DNA of 64,000 bases from an uncultured Prevotellaceae bacterium (GCA_947176895.1 CAMWSK010000009.1:1-64000), one strand, 5' to 3'; shown: positions 17,289-26,968, counted from the first letter of the stretch. The notes: generated by a model from the letters alone, not told the origin. Numbers and translations are program-made.

Positions 17289-18361
17289 ACACCACGGGAC
17301 AAATCTTCCGACTGACCACCTTTGGTGAAAGCCACGGAGCTGCTGTGGGGGGAGTGGTGGACGGAATGCCGGCAGGCATTCGCGTGGATATGGATTTCCT
17401 GCAAGCCGAGATGCGCCGGCGTCGGCCGGGGCAGAGTGTTCTGACCACGGCGCGCAAGGAGGCTGATGAGGTGGAATTGTTGAGTGGCGTGTTCGAAGGG
17501 GTGACCACGGGGCAGCCCATCGGTTTCATCGTGCGCAACCAAAACCAACACAGCAGCGATTATGACAATATGCGCGATTTGTTCCGTCCGTCGCATGCCG
17601 ATTTTACTTATACTCAGAAATATGGATTGCGCGACCACCGTGGCGGAGGACGCAGTTCCGCCCGCGAAACCATTTCTCGCGTGGTGGGCGGCGCACTGGC
17701 CAAGATGGCACTGGCGCAGTTGGGCATCACGGTGCAGGCTTACACTCAGCAGGTGGGAGATGTGGTCTTGCCTGGCTCTTATGAGAATTATGACCTGAAC
17801 CTGTCCGAGACCAATGATGTGCGTTGCCCGGACCCGGACATAGCCAAGCGTATGGCCGATCTCATCTTGGAGGTGAAGGTCGACGGCGACACCATTGGCG
17901 GTGTGGTGGCCTGTGTCATCAAGGGCTGCCCTGTGGGTCTGGGTGACCCCGCTTTTGGTAAGTTACATGCCCGTTTGGGTGCTGCCATGCTCAGCATCAA
18001 TGCCGTGAAAGGCTTCGAGTACGGACGCGGCTTTGGTGGCCTGACCGAGCGCGGAAGCGAACAGAACGACATCTTTGTTCCCGGTTCCGACGGCTCCATC
18101 ACCACGCGCACCAACCGTAGCGGAGGCATACAGGGAGGAATCAGCAACGGACAGGATATCTACTTCCGCACGGCTTTCAAACCGGTGGCAACGCTCCTTA
18201 TGACGCAGGAAACGGTGACCAAGGACGGGAATCCTACGACTCTCAAGGCACGTGGCCGCCACGATGCGTGTGTGTTGCCCAGGGCTGTGCCGGTGGTTGA
18301 GGCCATGGCTGCCATGGTGGTGCTTGATTGTTATCTGCTGAATAAAACCATTCATCTTTAA
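17285..18361 (+). CDS. aroC: Chorismate synthase
   Basis: Forms chorismate from 5-enolpyruvylshikimate 3-phosphate using reduced FMN, the last common step of aromatic amino acid synthesis; cytosolic. It has 358 residues, a normal length. Signatures: [19 protein letters not shown] at the N-terminus, [32 protein letters not shown] and [18 protein letters not shown]. The track start at 17249 would add twelve residues reading out of slyD; the ATG at 17285 directly precedes the conserved [17 protein letters not shown] and overlaps the slyD stop by ATGA, so it is chosen. The next gene starts at the base after the stop codon, which suggests a three-gene transcript. Confidence 0.97.
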   Translation: MNTTGQIFRLTTFGESHGAAVGGVVDGMPAGIRVDMDFLQAEMRRRRPGQSVLTTARKEADEVELLSGVFEGVTTGQPIGFIVRNQNQHSSDYDNMRDLFRPSHADFTYTQKYGLRDHRGGGRSSARETISRVVGGALAKMALAQLGITVQAYTQQVGDVVLPGSYENYDLNLSETNDVRCPDPDIAKRMADLILEVKVDGDTIGGVVACVIKGCPVGLGDPAFGKLHARLGAAMLSINAVKGFEYGRGFGGLTERGSEQNDIFVPGSDGSITTRTNRSGGIQGGISNGQDIYFRTAFKPVATLLMTQETVTKDGNPTTLKARGRHDACVLPRAVPVVEAMAAMVVLDCYLLNKTIHL

Positions 18362-19222
18362 ATGCTGTTGTCCATGAAACATAGTCTCTGTATTGCTTTT
18401 TTGACGATAGGCACGCTTTTCGCAGTAAATGTGTTGCCGGCTTATTCCCAATACGTCAATAAACCGAGTGATATCTGGCTTAAACACATGCCCGGCATGG
18501 AAAAGAAAGACCGTAAGGCCGCAGAATGTGATTTGAATAATTCGGATGGACCGGTTTTGTCGCGTGTCACCAATCCCACATTGGAGGCTTTCATGCCGGT
18601 GGACGGGACCAGCAACGGGCATGCCGTGGTTGTATGTCCCGGTGGTGCCTACAAGAGTTTGTCTTATCAGAAGGAGGGGCAGGAAGTGGCACAATGGCTG
18701 GCCAAGCAAGGTTTTAATGCCTATGTGCTGGCCTATCGCGTGCCGGACAACCGGGAAGGCGCATTGCAGGACCTGCAACGCGCCATCCGCGTGTTGCGTC
18801 ATTTGGGTGCCAAGGATGTGGGCGTGATAGGTTTCTCTGCCGGAGCGTCATTGTCATGCAGGGCTGCCACCAACTGGAAAGAACCCGCCTATCAGGTGGT
18901 GGACAAGAATATCGATACCCTCTCGTGTCGTCCGGACTTTGCCATGCTCATTTATCCTGCCTATTTGAACGAAGGCGAGGGAGGTACGTTGAGTCCTGAT
19001 TTGCATGTGGATGGCGATACGCCTCCGATGTTTGTCTTTGGCAGTCAGGATGATGTGTGGTATAGCGGACCTTCGTGCAAAACCATTCTTAAGGCTATGC
19101 AGGAAGCCAAAGCCCCCATACAACTGCATTACCTGAATAAGGCCGGGCACGGTTATGGCATGCGACGTGGGGCCGGACTCGTCTGGCCCGGACTGGCAGA
19201 GCTGTGGCTGAAGGAAAAATAA
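18362..19222 (+). CDS. Secreted alpha/beta-hydrolase, esterase-like
   Basis: A 286-residue exported serine hydrolase of the type seen in feruloyl/acetyl-xylan esterases (BD-FAE/Aes-like). Alternative starts are ATG at 18362 (abutting aroC) and at 18374, which gives the cleaner signal peptide MKHSLCIAFLTIGTLFAVNVLPAYS. The oxyanion region is VVVCPGGAYKSLSYQKEG. The nucleophile is Ser159 in GFSAGA, the acid is probably in GSQDD, and the catalytic His lies in KAGHGYGM. Sugar or ester substrate is unknown. Despite abutting aroC, its role in the envelope or glycan breakdown has no link to aromatic synthesis. Confidence 0.85.
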   Translation: MLLSMKHSLCIAFLTIGTLFAVNVLPAYSQYVNKPSDIWLKHMPGMEKKDRKAAECDLNNSDGPVLSRVTNPTLEAFMPVDGTSNGHAVVVCPGGAYKSLSYQKEGQEVAQWLAKQGFNAYVLAYRVPDNREGALQDLQRAIRVLRHLGAKDVGVIGFSAGASLSCRAATNWKEPAYQVVDKNIDTLSCRPDFAMLIYPAYLNEGEGGTLSPDLHVDGDTPPMFVFGSQDDVWYSGPSCKTILKAMQEAKAPIQLHYLNKAGHGYGMRRGAGLVWPGLAELWLKEK

Positions 19223-19255
19223 ACGTGAACAGAAAGCCGATAATAGTTTTTTTCG

Positions 19256-19263
19256 TAACTTTG
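19256..19263 (+). promoter_or_regulatory. -7 element of the lysS operon
   Basis: TAACTTTG, 28 bp before the lysS ATG, inside the 69-bp gap after the hydrolase gene. The -33 element is not clear. Confidence 0.55.
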
Positions 19264-19291
19264 CACATATAACATATTACATAGGAAGAAC

Positions 19292-21013
19292 ATGAACATT
19301 CTGGAATTGAGCGAACAGGAAATCGTTCGCCGAAATAACATGCAAGCCCTGCGTGACTTGGGTATCGATCCTTACCCCGCAGCCGAATATCCCGCCAATG
19401 CTTTCAGTACAGATATTCGCAATGAATTTTGCGATGAGGGCGAGCCTCGAGAGGTGTGTATTGCCGGACGAATCATGAGTAAGCGAATTATGGGCAAGGC
19501 CAGTTTCGCCGAACTGATGGACAGCAAAGGACGTATTCAGGTGTATATTACTCGTGACGACCTTTGTCCCGATGCCGAGGATACCACTTTCTACAACACC
19601 GTATGGAAGAAACTGCTTGACTTGGGCGACTTCATCGGCGTGAAAGGTTTCGTGTTCCGCACCCAGACGGGAGAGATTTCTGTTCATGCCAAGGAACTGA
19701 CCGTGCTGGCCAAAAGTCTGAAGCCCCTGCCTATCGTGAAAGAGAAGGATGGGCAGACCTTTGACAGCTTTGATGATCCTGAGCTCCGCTATCGTCAGCG
19801 TTATGTTGACCTGATTGTGAACAATGGTGTGAAGGAGACCTTCCTGAAGCGTGCCACCATCATCCGTACCATGCGTCGCATCCTGGACGAAGCCGGATAT
19901 ACCGAGGTGGACACGCCCATCCTGCAGAATATTGCCGGCGGTGCTTCCGCCCGTCCGTTTATCACTCATTTCAACGCCTTGAATCAGGACATGTATATGC
20001 GTATCGCTACGGAACTTTACCTTAAGCGGTTGATTGTAGGTGGCTTTGAAGGCGTGTATGAGATGGGAAAGAACTTCCGCAACGAAGGTATGGACAAAAC
20101 CCATAATCCCGAGTTTACCTGTATGGAGTTGTATGTCCAATATAAGGACTACAACTGGATGATGAACTTTACAGAGAAGATGCTTGAGGAAATCTGTGTG
20201 GCCGTGAATGGAAAGCCTGAGGTGGAGATTGATGGCAAGACCATCAGTTTTAAGGCTCCTTTCCGTCGTCTGCCCATCTTGGAGGCTATCAAGGAGAAGA
20301 CGGGTTATGACCTTTATGGTATGAGTGAGGACGAGATTCGCGAGGTAGCCAAGAAGGTTGGTGTCGAGGTGGATGAGACGATGGGCAAGGGTAAGCTCAT
20401 TGATGAAATCTTCGGCGAGACTTGTGAGGGTACGTTCATTCAGCCCACCTTTATCACCGACTATCCTGTGGAAATGTCACCATTGACCAAGATGCACCGC
20501 TCCAAGCCCGGCTTGACCGAACGCTTCGAGTTGATGGTGAATGGCAAGGAACTGGCTAACGCATACAGCGAGTTGAACGACCCCATTGACCAAGAGGAGC
20601 GTTTCAAGGAGCAGATGCGATTGGCGGAGAAGGGCGATGACGAGGCGATGATTATCGATCAGGATTTTCTGCGTGCGTTGCAATATGGTATGCCTCCTAC
20701 CAGCGGTATCGGCATCGGTATCGACCGCTTGGTGATGCTCATGACAGGCAAGTTCGCTATTGGCGAGGTGATGCTGTTCCCTCAAATGAAACCCGAAGTG
20801 AAGGCACCCCGTGATAAAGATGAGGCTTTCCGCGAATTGGGTGTTGCCGATGAATATATTCCCATTCTGCGTAAGGCGGGTTACAATTTGGTAAGTACAC
20901 TGAAGGGCGTGAACGCAGCCAAGATACAGCAACAGATTATCGAAATCGTCAAGAAGTATAAGTTGGAGGTGGAGAAACCCTCACAGGATCGGATTGCAGA
21001 GTGGACAAAATAG
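19292..21013 (+). CDS. lysS: Lysyl-tRNA synthetase, class II
   Basis: Charges tRNA-Lys; cytosolic. It has 573 residues, with the roughly 70-residue C-terminal extension common in Bacteroidetes LysS. Domains: OB-fold anticodon-binding region with VCIAGRIMSKRIMGKASFAEL (about 50-70), then the class II catalytic core with motif 2 FRNEGMDKTHNPEFTCMELY and motif 3 GIGIGIDRLVM. The last 70 residues (REL GVADEYIP to SQDRIAEWTK) form the extension. It is the first gene of a compact run lysS-gpsA-pgi-HAD; the gpsA start codon lies inside the end of lysS. Confidence 0.97.
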   Translation: MNILELSEQEIVRRNNMQALRDLGIDPYPAAEYPANAFSTDIRNEFCDEGEPREVCIAGRIMSKRIMGKASFAELMDSKGRIQVYITRDDLCPDAEDTTFYNTVWKKLLDLGDFIGVKGFVFRTQTGEISVHAKELTVLAKSLKPLPIVKEKDGQTFDSFDDPELRYRQRYVDLIVNNGVKETFLKRATIIRTMRRILDEAGYTEVDTPILQNIAGGASARPFITHFNALNQDMYMRIATELYLKRLIVGGFEGVYEMGKNFRNEGMDKTHNPEFTCMELYVQYKDYNWMMNFTEKMLEEICVAVNGKPEVEIDGKTISFKAPFRRLPILEAIKEKTGYDLYGMSEDEIREVAKKVGVEVDETMGKGKLIDEIFGETCEGTFIQPTFITDYPVEMSPLTKMHRSKPGLTERFELMVNGKELANAYSELNDPIDQEERFKEQMRLAEKGDDEAMIIDQDFLRALQYGMPPTSGIGIGIDRLVMLMTGKFAIGEVMLFPQMKPEVKAPRDKDEAFRELGVADEYIPILRKAGYNLVSTLKGVNAAKIQQQIIEIVKKYKLEVEKPSQDRIAEWTK

Positions 21014-21996
21014 GACGCATAGCCATCCTGGGAGGTGGCAGTTGGGCTACGGCCATTGCCAAGTTCGTCTTGGAGAAGACCGATGAAATCTGGTGGTTCA
21101 TGCCGCGCGAAGATCGTATCAAAGACTTCAAAAGGCTGAGCCATAACCCTGCCTACCTGACACAAGTGCACTTTGATGTAGACAAAATCCACTTCTCTTG
21201 GGACATTAACGAAGTGGTGGAGGCATGTCAGACATTGATTTTTGTCACACCGTCTCCCTATTTGAAGGGAACGCTCTCAAAGTTGAAAGTGCGTTTACGA
21301 GACAAATTTGTGCTGACGGCCATTAAAGGTATCGTTTCCGACATGAACTTGGTGTGTTCCGAATTTTTCCACCGGATGTACAATGTTCCTGAGGAGAACT
21401 TGGGCGTGGTGTCGGGTCCCTCACATGCTGAAGAGGTGGCGTTGAACCGACTGACCTATCTTACCGTGGGATGCAGTGACAGGGAAAAGGCAGAGGCTTT
21501 TGCCAATCTCATTTCCAGCAGCTATATCAAGACCAAGACTTCCACCGATGTCATTGGCATTGAGTATGCTTCGGTATTGAAGAATGTTTATGCCATAGCT
21601 GCAGGTATTTGCAATGGACTGAGCTATGGTGACAATTTCCAGGCTGTGTTGATGACCAATGCGGCTCAGGAAATGTTCCATTTTCTGCAGGCTGTAAACC
21701 CCATCCAGCGATCCATTACCGACAGTGTGTATATGGGTGATATGCTTGTGACCGGCTATAGTAATTTCTCGCGCAACCGTATGTTTGGCAAGATGATTGG
21801 AAAGGGCTATAGCATCAAGAACGCCCAAATCGAGATGGAGATGATTGCAGAAGGCTACTTCGGCACAAAGTGTATGAAGGAAATCAACCGTCACATGCAC
21901 GTGAACATGCCCATCCTGGATGCCGTTTATAATATTCTTTATGAGCGGATAGCACCCAGTGTGGAAATCAAACTCTTGACAGACAGTTTTAGATAA
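21001..21996 (+). CDS. gpsA: Glycerol-3-phosphate dehydrogenase [NAD(P)+]
   Basis: Reduces dihydroxyacetone phosphate to sn-glycerol 3-phosphate for phospholipid synthesis; cytosolic. It has 331 residues. The dinucleotide motif is AILGGGSWATAIAKF. The family blocks are FVTPSPYLKGTL, TAIKGIV, VVSGPSHAEEVA, EYASVLKNVYAIAAGICNGL (with the conserved Lys) and GKGYSIKNAQIEMEMIAEG. The start is GTG at 21001, which overlaps lysS by 13 bp; no better ATG exists upstream of the Rossmann motif, so the GTG is accepted and translation is probably coupled to lysS. Confidence 0.96.
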   Translation: MDKIGRIAILGGGSWATAIAKFVLEKTDEIWWFMPREDRIKDFKRLSHNPAYLTQVHFDVDKIHFSWDINEVVEACQTLIFVTPSPYLKGTLSKLKVRLRDKFVLTAIKGIVSDMNLVCSEFFHRMYNVPEENLGVVSGPSHAEEVALNRLTYLTVGCSDREKAEAFANLISSSYIKTKTSTDVIGIEYASVLKNVYAIAAGICNGLSYGDNFQAVLMTNAAQEMFHFLQAVNPIQRSITDSVYMGDMLVTGYSNFSRNRMFGKMIGKGYSIKNAQIEMEMIAEGYFGTKCMKEINRHMHVNMPILDAVYNILYERIAPSVEIKLLTDSFR

Positions 21997-22029
21997 TAAC
22001 AGATTCATAACAATAAGGTAAAAAGTAAG

Positions 22030-23364
22030 ATGATTAAGTTAGACACAAGCAATGTGCTCATCAGCGCAACAGAGGTGACTGCACTTAAGGAAGCCTCTAT
22101 GAAGGCTCAGCATGAATTGGAAAACGGTACATGCGCCGGCAATGATTTCCTCGGTTGGCTTCACTTGCCTTCAAGCATCACCCCCGAGTTCATCGCACAG
22201 TTGCAGGCTACGGCTCAAACGTTGCGTGAAAACTGCGACACCGTGGTGGTTGCGGGTATCGGTGGTTCGTATCTGGGTGCCCGTGCCGTTATCGAGGCGT
22301 TGGGCAACAGCTTTGCACATCTGACCCATGACGGCAAGAATCCCACCATTCTTTATGCCGGTAACAATATTGGCGAGGATTACCTCTTTGAGTTGACAGA
22401 GTTGCTTAAGAGCAAGAACTTCGGCGTAATCAATATTTCTAAGAGTGGCACTACAACCGAGACGGCTTTGGCTTTCCGTCTGCTGAAGAAGCAATGCGAG
22501 GAACAGCGTGGCAAGGAGATGGCCCGCAAGGTGATTGTGGCTGTGACCGACGCCAAGAAGGGCGCTGCACGCATTACCGCTGATAAAGAAGGCTACCAAA
22601 GTTTCATCATTCCCGATAACGTGGGTGGTCGTTTCAGCGTGCTTACTCCCGTTGGTCTGTTGCCTATCGCCGTGGCCGGTTTCGACATTGCCCGATTGGT
22701 GAAGGGTGCTCAGGATATGGAGGCCGCCACTGCCGTGAGCGTTCCCTTTGAAGAGAACCCCAGTGCCGTATATGCTGCTACCCGCAATGCTTTGTATCGC
22801 AACGGCAAGAAGATTGAGATTGTGGTTAACTTCCAGCCCAAGTTGCATTACTTCGGCGAGTGGTGGAAGCAACTTTATGGTGAGAGTGAAGGTAAGGACG
22901 GCAAAGGTATTTTCAATGCAGCCGTTGATTTCAGTACCGATTTGCACTCTATGGGTCAGTGGATTCAAGAGGGTGAACGTACCATCTTCGAGACGGTTAT
23001 CAGCGTAGAACAGCCCGAGCACACTCTGTTGTTCCCCTCTGATGAAGAAAACTTGGATGGTCTGAACTTCTTGGCCGGCAAGCGTGTTGACGAGGTGAAC
23101 AAGATGGCTGAATTGGGCACCAAGTTGGCACACGTGGATGGCGGTGTTCCCAACATGCGTATCAGCATTCCTTGTCTGGACGAGTACAACCTGGGACAGC
23201 TCATCTATTTCTTTGAAAAGGCTTGTGGTATCAGTGGACTGCTGTTGGAGGTGAATCCCTTCAACCAACCCGGTGTGGAGGCTTACAAGAAGAATATGTT
23301 TGCTTTGCTGGGCAAGCCCGGTTACGAGAAAGAAACAGAGGCCGTCAAGGCTCGTCTGAACTAA
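22030..23364 (+). CDS. pgi: Glucose-6-phosphate isomerase
   Basis: Interconverts glucose 6-phosphate and fructose 6-phosphate; cytosolic. It has 444 residues, the shorter Bacteroidetes/Firmicutes form. Motifs: [16 protein letters not shown] (sugar-phosphate site), [19 protein letters not shown] (SIS phosphate-binding loop), [17 protein letters not shown], and the C-terminal [20 protein letters not shown] with the conserved Gln and Lys. It follows gpsA by 33 bp in the same operon. Confidence 0.97.
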   Translation: MIKLDTSNVLISATEVTALKEASMKAQHELENGTCAGNDFLGWLHLPSSITPEFIAQLQATAQTLRENCDTVVVAGIGGSYLGARAVIEALGNSFAHLTHDGKNPTILYAGNNIGEDYLFELTELLKSKNFGVINISKSGTTTETALAFRLLKKQCEEQRGKEMARKVIVAVTDAKKGAARITADKEGYQSFIIPDNVGGRFSVLTPVGLLPIAVAGFDIARLVKGAQDMEAATAVSVPFEENPSAVYAATRNALYRNGKKIEIVVNFQPKLHYFGEWWKQLYGESEGKDGKGIFNAAVDFSTDLHSMGQWIQEGERTIFETVISVEQPEHTLLFPSDEENLDGLNFLAGKRVDEVNKMAELGTKLAHVDGGVPNMRISIPCLDEYNLGQLIYFFEKACGISGLLLEVNPFNQPGVEAYKKNMFALLGKPGYEKETEAVKARLN

Positions 23365-23379
23365 AATATAGAAGGAAAG

Positions 23380-24075
23380 ATGTTTTCATTCTTAACACAA
23401 TACGGCTTTGAGACAAACTATCTCAAGGCCGTATTGTTTGATATGGATGGTGTTCTGTTCGACAGCATGCGTAATCATGCTGAAGCCTGGGTGCAGGCCG
23501 TAGAGAAACACGGGTTGCAGATGACCCGTGAGATGGTGTATGAGAACGAGGGACGCACAGGTGATGGTACCATCAACCTGCTGGCCGAAGTCCAATGGAG
23601 ACGCAAGGCAACACCCGAAGAATGCAAGGCTATCTATGAAACAAAGAGCCGTGTGTTCAATTCTTTGCCCGAAGCATTGCCCATGCCGGGTGCAGCACAA
23701 TTGTTAAGAGCTTGTAAACAGGCGGGACTCACCGTTGTTTTGGTCACGGGAAGCGGACAAAAATCTTTGCTCGAAAAGTTGGAGCATGCCTATCCCGGTA
23801 TTTTCACATCCGAATACATGGTTACGGCCTTTGATGTGAAATATGGCAAACCCCATCCCGAGCCCTATCTGATGGGACTGAAGAAGGCGGGATGTTCCGC
23901 ATCGGAAGCCATAGTCGTAGAAAATGCGCCTTTGGGTATTCGGGCAGGTCGTGCGGCTGGAATCTTTACGATTGGGGTGAATACGGGTCCTTTGGCGGAT
24001 GCAGTTTTGGCAAATGCCGGTGCCAATATCGTTGTCGGCAGTATGAAAGAGTTGGCAGAGTGTGCTGCCTTATAG
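23380..24075 (+). CDS. HAD-superfamily hydrolase, beta-phosphoglucomutase-like
   Basis: A 231-residue cytosolic HAD phosphatase or phosphomutase. Motif I is VLFDMDGVLFDS with the nucleophile Asp at residue 21 and the second Asp two residues later. The helical cap follows (about 30-95), then motif II LVTGSG, the Lys of KYGKPHPEPY, and motif IV as VVENAPLGIRAGRAAG, where Glu-Asn replaces the usual Glu-Asp. Its place 15 bp after pgi suggests sugar-phosphate housekeeping, but the substrate cannot be assigned. Last gene of the lysS operon; no convincing terminator is visible in the 35 bp before the convergent beta-lactamase gene. Confidence 0.9.
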   Translation: MFSFLTQYGFETNYLKAVLFDMDGVLFDSMRNHAEAWVQAVEKHGLQMTREMVYENEGRTGDGTINLLAEVQWRRKATPEECKAIYETKSRVFNSLPEALPMPGAAQLLRACKQAGLTVVLVTGSGQKSLLEKLEHAYPGIFTSEYMVTAFDVKYGKPHPEPYLMGLKKAGCSASEAIVVENAPLGIRAGRAAGIFTIGVNTGPLADAVLANAGANIVVGSMKELAECAAL

Positions 24076-24110
24076 GCCGAAAAATAACAAAAAGACAAGA
24101 GACAGGCAGA

Positions 24111-24983
24111 TTATTTGTTCAGTGCGTCATACGTAACCCGGCAAATGTCTGCCATAATCTTGGCATTCTCGCTATCCGATTCGCGGGAATCTTTTATTAG
24201 TACCGTGATATAGCATTTTTTCCCATTGGGCAGATATATCACTCCGGCATCGGCATCGCATATCTGTGTACCGTCCGCCAGACGATCGGAGTGCCCGGTT
24301 TTATGTCCGAACTTAACTTCATGGGGTAAGCCTGCAATCAACTTGTTTTTGCCTGATGCACAATCCAACATGGTTTTTTCCAGAAAAACAAAATGTTCTT
24401 TACTCAAGACCTTCCCGGTATATACTTTTCCCATCAGTTGTGCTACGGCCATCGGAGTACTCCAGTTGTTGTAACATCTCATTATGTCTTGGTGCATGTC
24501 ATACTCCGTTTCGGTAAAACCGAAATCCGCTATGTCAAGTGACTTGATATAAGTGTCCACTTTATCGATTCCACCTACAAAATCTATCAGCCAGTCACAT
24601 GTGTTGTTGTCGCTTTCCGCTACCGTATATCTCAGGATATCCTTGTATGAGATGTGTATTCTTTGGTTCGGAAACCTGTTTCTCATCGGACTATATGTGT
24701 CTTTGTGTATTTGGTCCTGTTCAATATAAACCTTTCTGTTCAAGGGAATCCCCTCCGCTTCCATTTTCTTCAAAGCCGTCAAGGCAATATGAAACTTAAA
24801 GACACTCATCACGGGATACTTGGCATCGTTGGCAACGGTGAACACGTCGTCGCCATAAACGATGGCTACCCCAACCGTTGCCTGCTTCCCTTGAATAATC
24901 TTCTCGATTTTATGTGTCAGGTTCTGTCCCTGGAGCAACGGCCAACAGCAAAAGAAAAGAATGGTGGAGAAAAGAAATCTCAT
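24111..24983 (-). CDS. Class A beta-lactamase, subclass A2 (CfxA/CblA/PER-like)
   Basis: A periplasmic serine beta-lactamase, 290 residues from the ATG at 24983. The track start at 24995 is a TTG inside the end of murB; the ATG four bases after the murB stop gives the signal peptide MRFLFSTILFFCCWPLLQG. Active-site motifs are SVFK (Ser60/Lys63), SDN, and HKTG. The omega-loop motif EYDMHQD aligns with EAQMHAD in PER as I recall it, with Glu166 and His at 170, the hallmark of subclass A2 in Bacteroidetes. Members such as CfxA, CblA and CepA hydrolyse cephalosporins; the spectrum here is unknown. It is the third gene of a tight operon with murB, not on a visible mobile element. Confidence 0.92.
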   Translation of the reverse strand: MRFLFSTILFFCCWPLLQGQNLTHKIEKIIQGKQATVGVAIVYGDDVFTVANDAKYPVMSVFKFHIALTALKKMEAEGIPLNRKVYIEQDQIHKDTYSPMRNRFPNQRIHISYKDILRYTVAESDNNTCDWLIDFVGGIDKVDTYIKSLDIADFGFTETEYDMHQDIMRCYNNWSTPMAVAQLMGKVYTGKVLSKEHFVFLEKTMLDCASGKNKLIAGLPHEVKFGHKTGHSDRLADGTQICDADAGVIYLPNGKKCYITVLIKDSRESDSENAKIMADICRVTYDALNK

Positions 24984-24987
24984 GTTC

Positions 24988-26013
24988 TTAGTCAATAAAG
25001 TTCACTTCAGGTTGAAGCTGAATGCCGAAACGCTTGAAAACATCAGTCTGCACAGCTTTACATACTCTCAGAATATCTTCTCCCGTGGCTCCACCTCGGT
25101 TCACAATTACCAAGGCTTGCTTCTCATACACGCCGGCAAGTCCGATGTTTTTTCCCTTCCACCCACATTGGTCTATCAGCCATCCGGCACCAATCTTCAT
25201 CAAGCCTTCTCCGGCAGGATAGGATACAAGGGTAGGGTAGAGCCGTTTCAACTCTTCCCATTGGCTTGTTGGCACGACTGGATTTTTAAAGAAACTGCCC
25301 GCACTGCCTACCTCATCAGGTTCCGGCAGTTTGCTTTTTCGTATCTCGATGATTAGTTCACGCAAGGATTCTGCCGTCAGCGTATCAGCGCTTATGTTTC
25401 TTCTTTCCATTTCTTTCAGCACACCGCCATACGTCAGTCGGGGTGTAAATTTCCGACTCAGGCGATAAGTGACGTGCAGGATGGCCCATTGTTGGAGTTC
25501 CTCTTCACGTTTGAAAAAACTATGGCGATAGGCGTAGTCCAAATCATCGTGACAAAGAATTTTCAACTCTCCATTACGCAAGTCAACACACTCAACCTCC
25601 TTGATGAATTCGCCGGCCTCGGCACCAAAGGCACCCACGTTCTGAACGGCAGAGGCTCCCGTGGTACCCGGAATATAACTCAGGTTCTCAAGGCCATACC
25701 AACAATGTTTCAGCGTATAGGCAACAAAGTCGTCCCATATCCAGCCTGCTCCTGCTTTTATTTCCACTCCGGTTTCATCCTCCTTCACCACTTCTATGTC
25801 ACGGTTTGTGCAGTGAAGCACCATCCCATGAAACTCAGGCTGCATAAACAGCAGGTTGCTACCCGAACCCACTAACAGCATTTTGCCTCCCTTATGGGTT
25901 TGCAACGCTGCAGTCAGGTCGTTAAAATCCGTGTATTCTGCATAGCTGTCAGCCATACAATGAAGACCAAAGGTATTGAGATGGTCTAATGCGTAGTGAT
26001 GTCGGATTGTCAT
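24988..26013 (-). CDS. murB: UDP-N-acetylenolpyruvoylglucosamine reductase
   Basis: Forms UDP-N-acetylmuramate with NADPH and FAD, a committed step of peptidoglycan synthesis; cytosolic. It has 341 residues, matching type I MurB (Escherichia coli-like). FAD-binding motifs are LLVGSGSNLLF near residue 48 and YIPGTTGASAVQNVGAFGAE near residue 110. The catalytic serine lies in GSAGSFFKNPVV, and the C-terminal Glu is in LQPEVNFID. It lies 4 bp after the upstream lipoprotein gene and 4 bp before the beta-lactamase gene, so the three are almost certainly co-transcribed. Confidence 0.97.
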   Translation of the reverse strand: MTIRHHYALDHLNTFGLHCMADSYAEYTDFNDLTAALQTHKGGKMLLVGSGSNLLFMQPEFHGMVLHCTNRDIEVVKEDETGVEIKAGAGWIWDDFVAYTLKHCWYGLENLSYIPGTTGASAVQNVGAFGAEAGEFIKEVECVDLRNGELKILCHDDLDYAYRHSFFKREEELQQWAILHVTYRLSRKFTPRLTYGGVLKEMERRNISADTLTAESLRELIIEIRKSKLPEPDEVGSAGSFFKNPVVPTSQWEELKRLYPTLVSYPAGEGLMKIGAGWLIDQCGWKGKNIGLAGVYEKQALVIVNRGGATGEDILRVCKAVQTDVFKRFGIQLQPEVNFID

Positions 26014-26017
26014 GTTG

Positions 26018-26896
26018 TCAGTTGTTATAGCCTACCAAGAGCCAAAGTCCGTTTTGCCTTTGGAATTTGAATGATTCCACCATGCCGTCGGCAATGCTGC
26101 TGTGCATCAGCATCATGTCATCGCAATCCTCCAAGTCTTGTCCGAAAAGGAAATTCGTGATTTGTCTGTTGGGCATTTCCGGTCGGAAGATGCTCCACTG
26201 ATAAGCCTCGATGGTTCCCTTGACTTTTTCCTCTTCTTCGTCTATATCGCTTTGTGTCAGTTCAATTCTCCCGGACAGATGATTTTGTTGATACACGCTG
26301 TCGGTGGTAAACTTACCATAGAAATCCAAGAACTCGCCCAATGTGCCTTCTGCCATATATTCTTTTGCGCTCATGGCAAGCCACTCGTTTTGAGCGCGAT
26401 GGAAGTGGAATTGGCGTATTCTCTCCGTCGATAAATCAATCAACTGCACATCAACATCACTGATATCCATGTTGTTGAGGAATTCCTCCATCTGTTCTTC
26501 CCGCCTCACCAACATGCAATATTCGCTTACATCCGGCCATGCGAAGTATTCCCGGAAATCCTTGCCGCTTCGAATCACATATTCATTATCCTCGTCCGAG
26601 ACGGGGAGCGGAAATTTTACGCGGCTTGCCTGGAAACTGCGGTTGGACAGAAAAGTGAAGAAAAACTCACTGAAGGCTTCTTTCCGGTTGGGCACAGGCA
26701 ACATTTCTTCTTCCAACTCCTCTGACTCCTCCAATTCATACTCATATGGGGTATTATTCTCCATCGAGTCTGCAAGCTCTTCCTGAGTAACTTCATCAAC
26801 AATAATTTCATTGTTGACCGATGTTTGAGGGCGGCAGGAAACACAGCTCCACAAGCCAACCGCAACGATGACAAAGAGAAACTTTCGGGTTATCAT
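26018..26896 (-). CDS. Lipoprotein of unknown function (DUF4348-like)
   Basis: The track ORF starts at 27139, but that would overlap pheS on the other strand. The ATG at 26896 opens a signal sequence (MITRKFLFVIVAVGLWSCVSC) whose cysteines are compatible with a lipobox, 23 bp from a -7 box, so 26896 is used and the product has 292 residues. A very acidic linker (YELEESEELEEEMLPVP, about 55-72) is followed by a globular region of about 200 residues with FFFTFLSNRSFQASRVKFPLPV and an aromatic end LWLLVGYNN. I believe it is the DUF4348 family, found in Bacteroides species; that is from memory. Co-transcription with murB suggests an envelope role (inference). Confidence 0.75.
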   Translation of the reverse strand: MITRKFLFVIVAVGLWSCVSCRPQTSVNNEIIVDEVTQEELADSMENNTPYEYELEESEELEEEMLPVPNRKEAFSEFFFTFLSNRSFQASRVKFPLPVSDEDNEYVIRSGKDFREYFAWPDVSEYCMLVRREEQMEEFLNNMDISDVDVQLIDLSTERIRQFHFHRAQNEWLAMSAKEYMAEGTLGEFLDFYGKFTTDSVYQQNHLSGRIELTQSDIDEEEEKVKGTIEAYQWSIFRPEMPNRQITNFLFGQDLEDCDDMMLMHSSIADGMVESFKFQRQNGLWLLVGYNN

Positions 26897-26918
26897 CCAA
26901 CTATCTTGAAAATCCCTG

Positions 26919-26926
26919 CAAAAGTA
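26919..26926 (-). promoter_or_regulatory. -7 element of the lipoprotein-murB-bla operon
   Basis: TACTTTTG on the minus strand, 23 bp ahead of the ATG at 26896. It supports the shorter start of that gene. No clear -33. Confidence 0.6.
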
Positions 26927-26968
26927 CACTTTTATTCCTACATGGCACAGCAATAGTAGAAAAATCAT

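Noticed and set aside
21001-21013. Possible frameshifted fusion of lysS and gpsA
   Set aside because: Both proteins are complete; the 13-bp overlap with a GTG start is ordinary translational coupling.
22171-23268. 365-codon antisense ORF in pgi
   Set aside because: Shadow frame; no start signals and no recognisable protein features.
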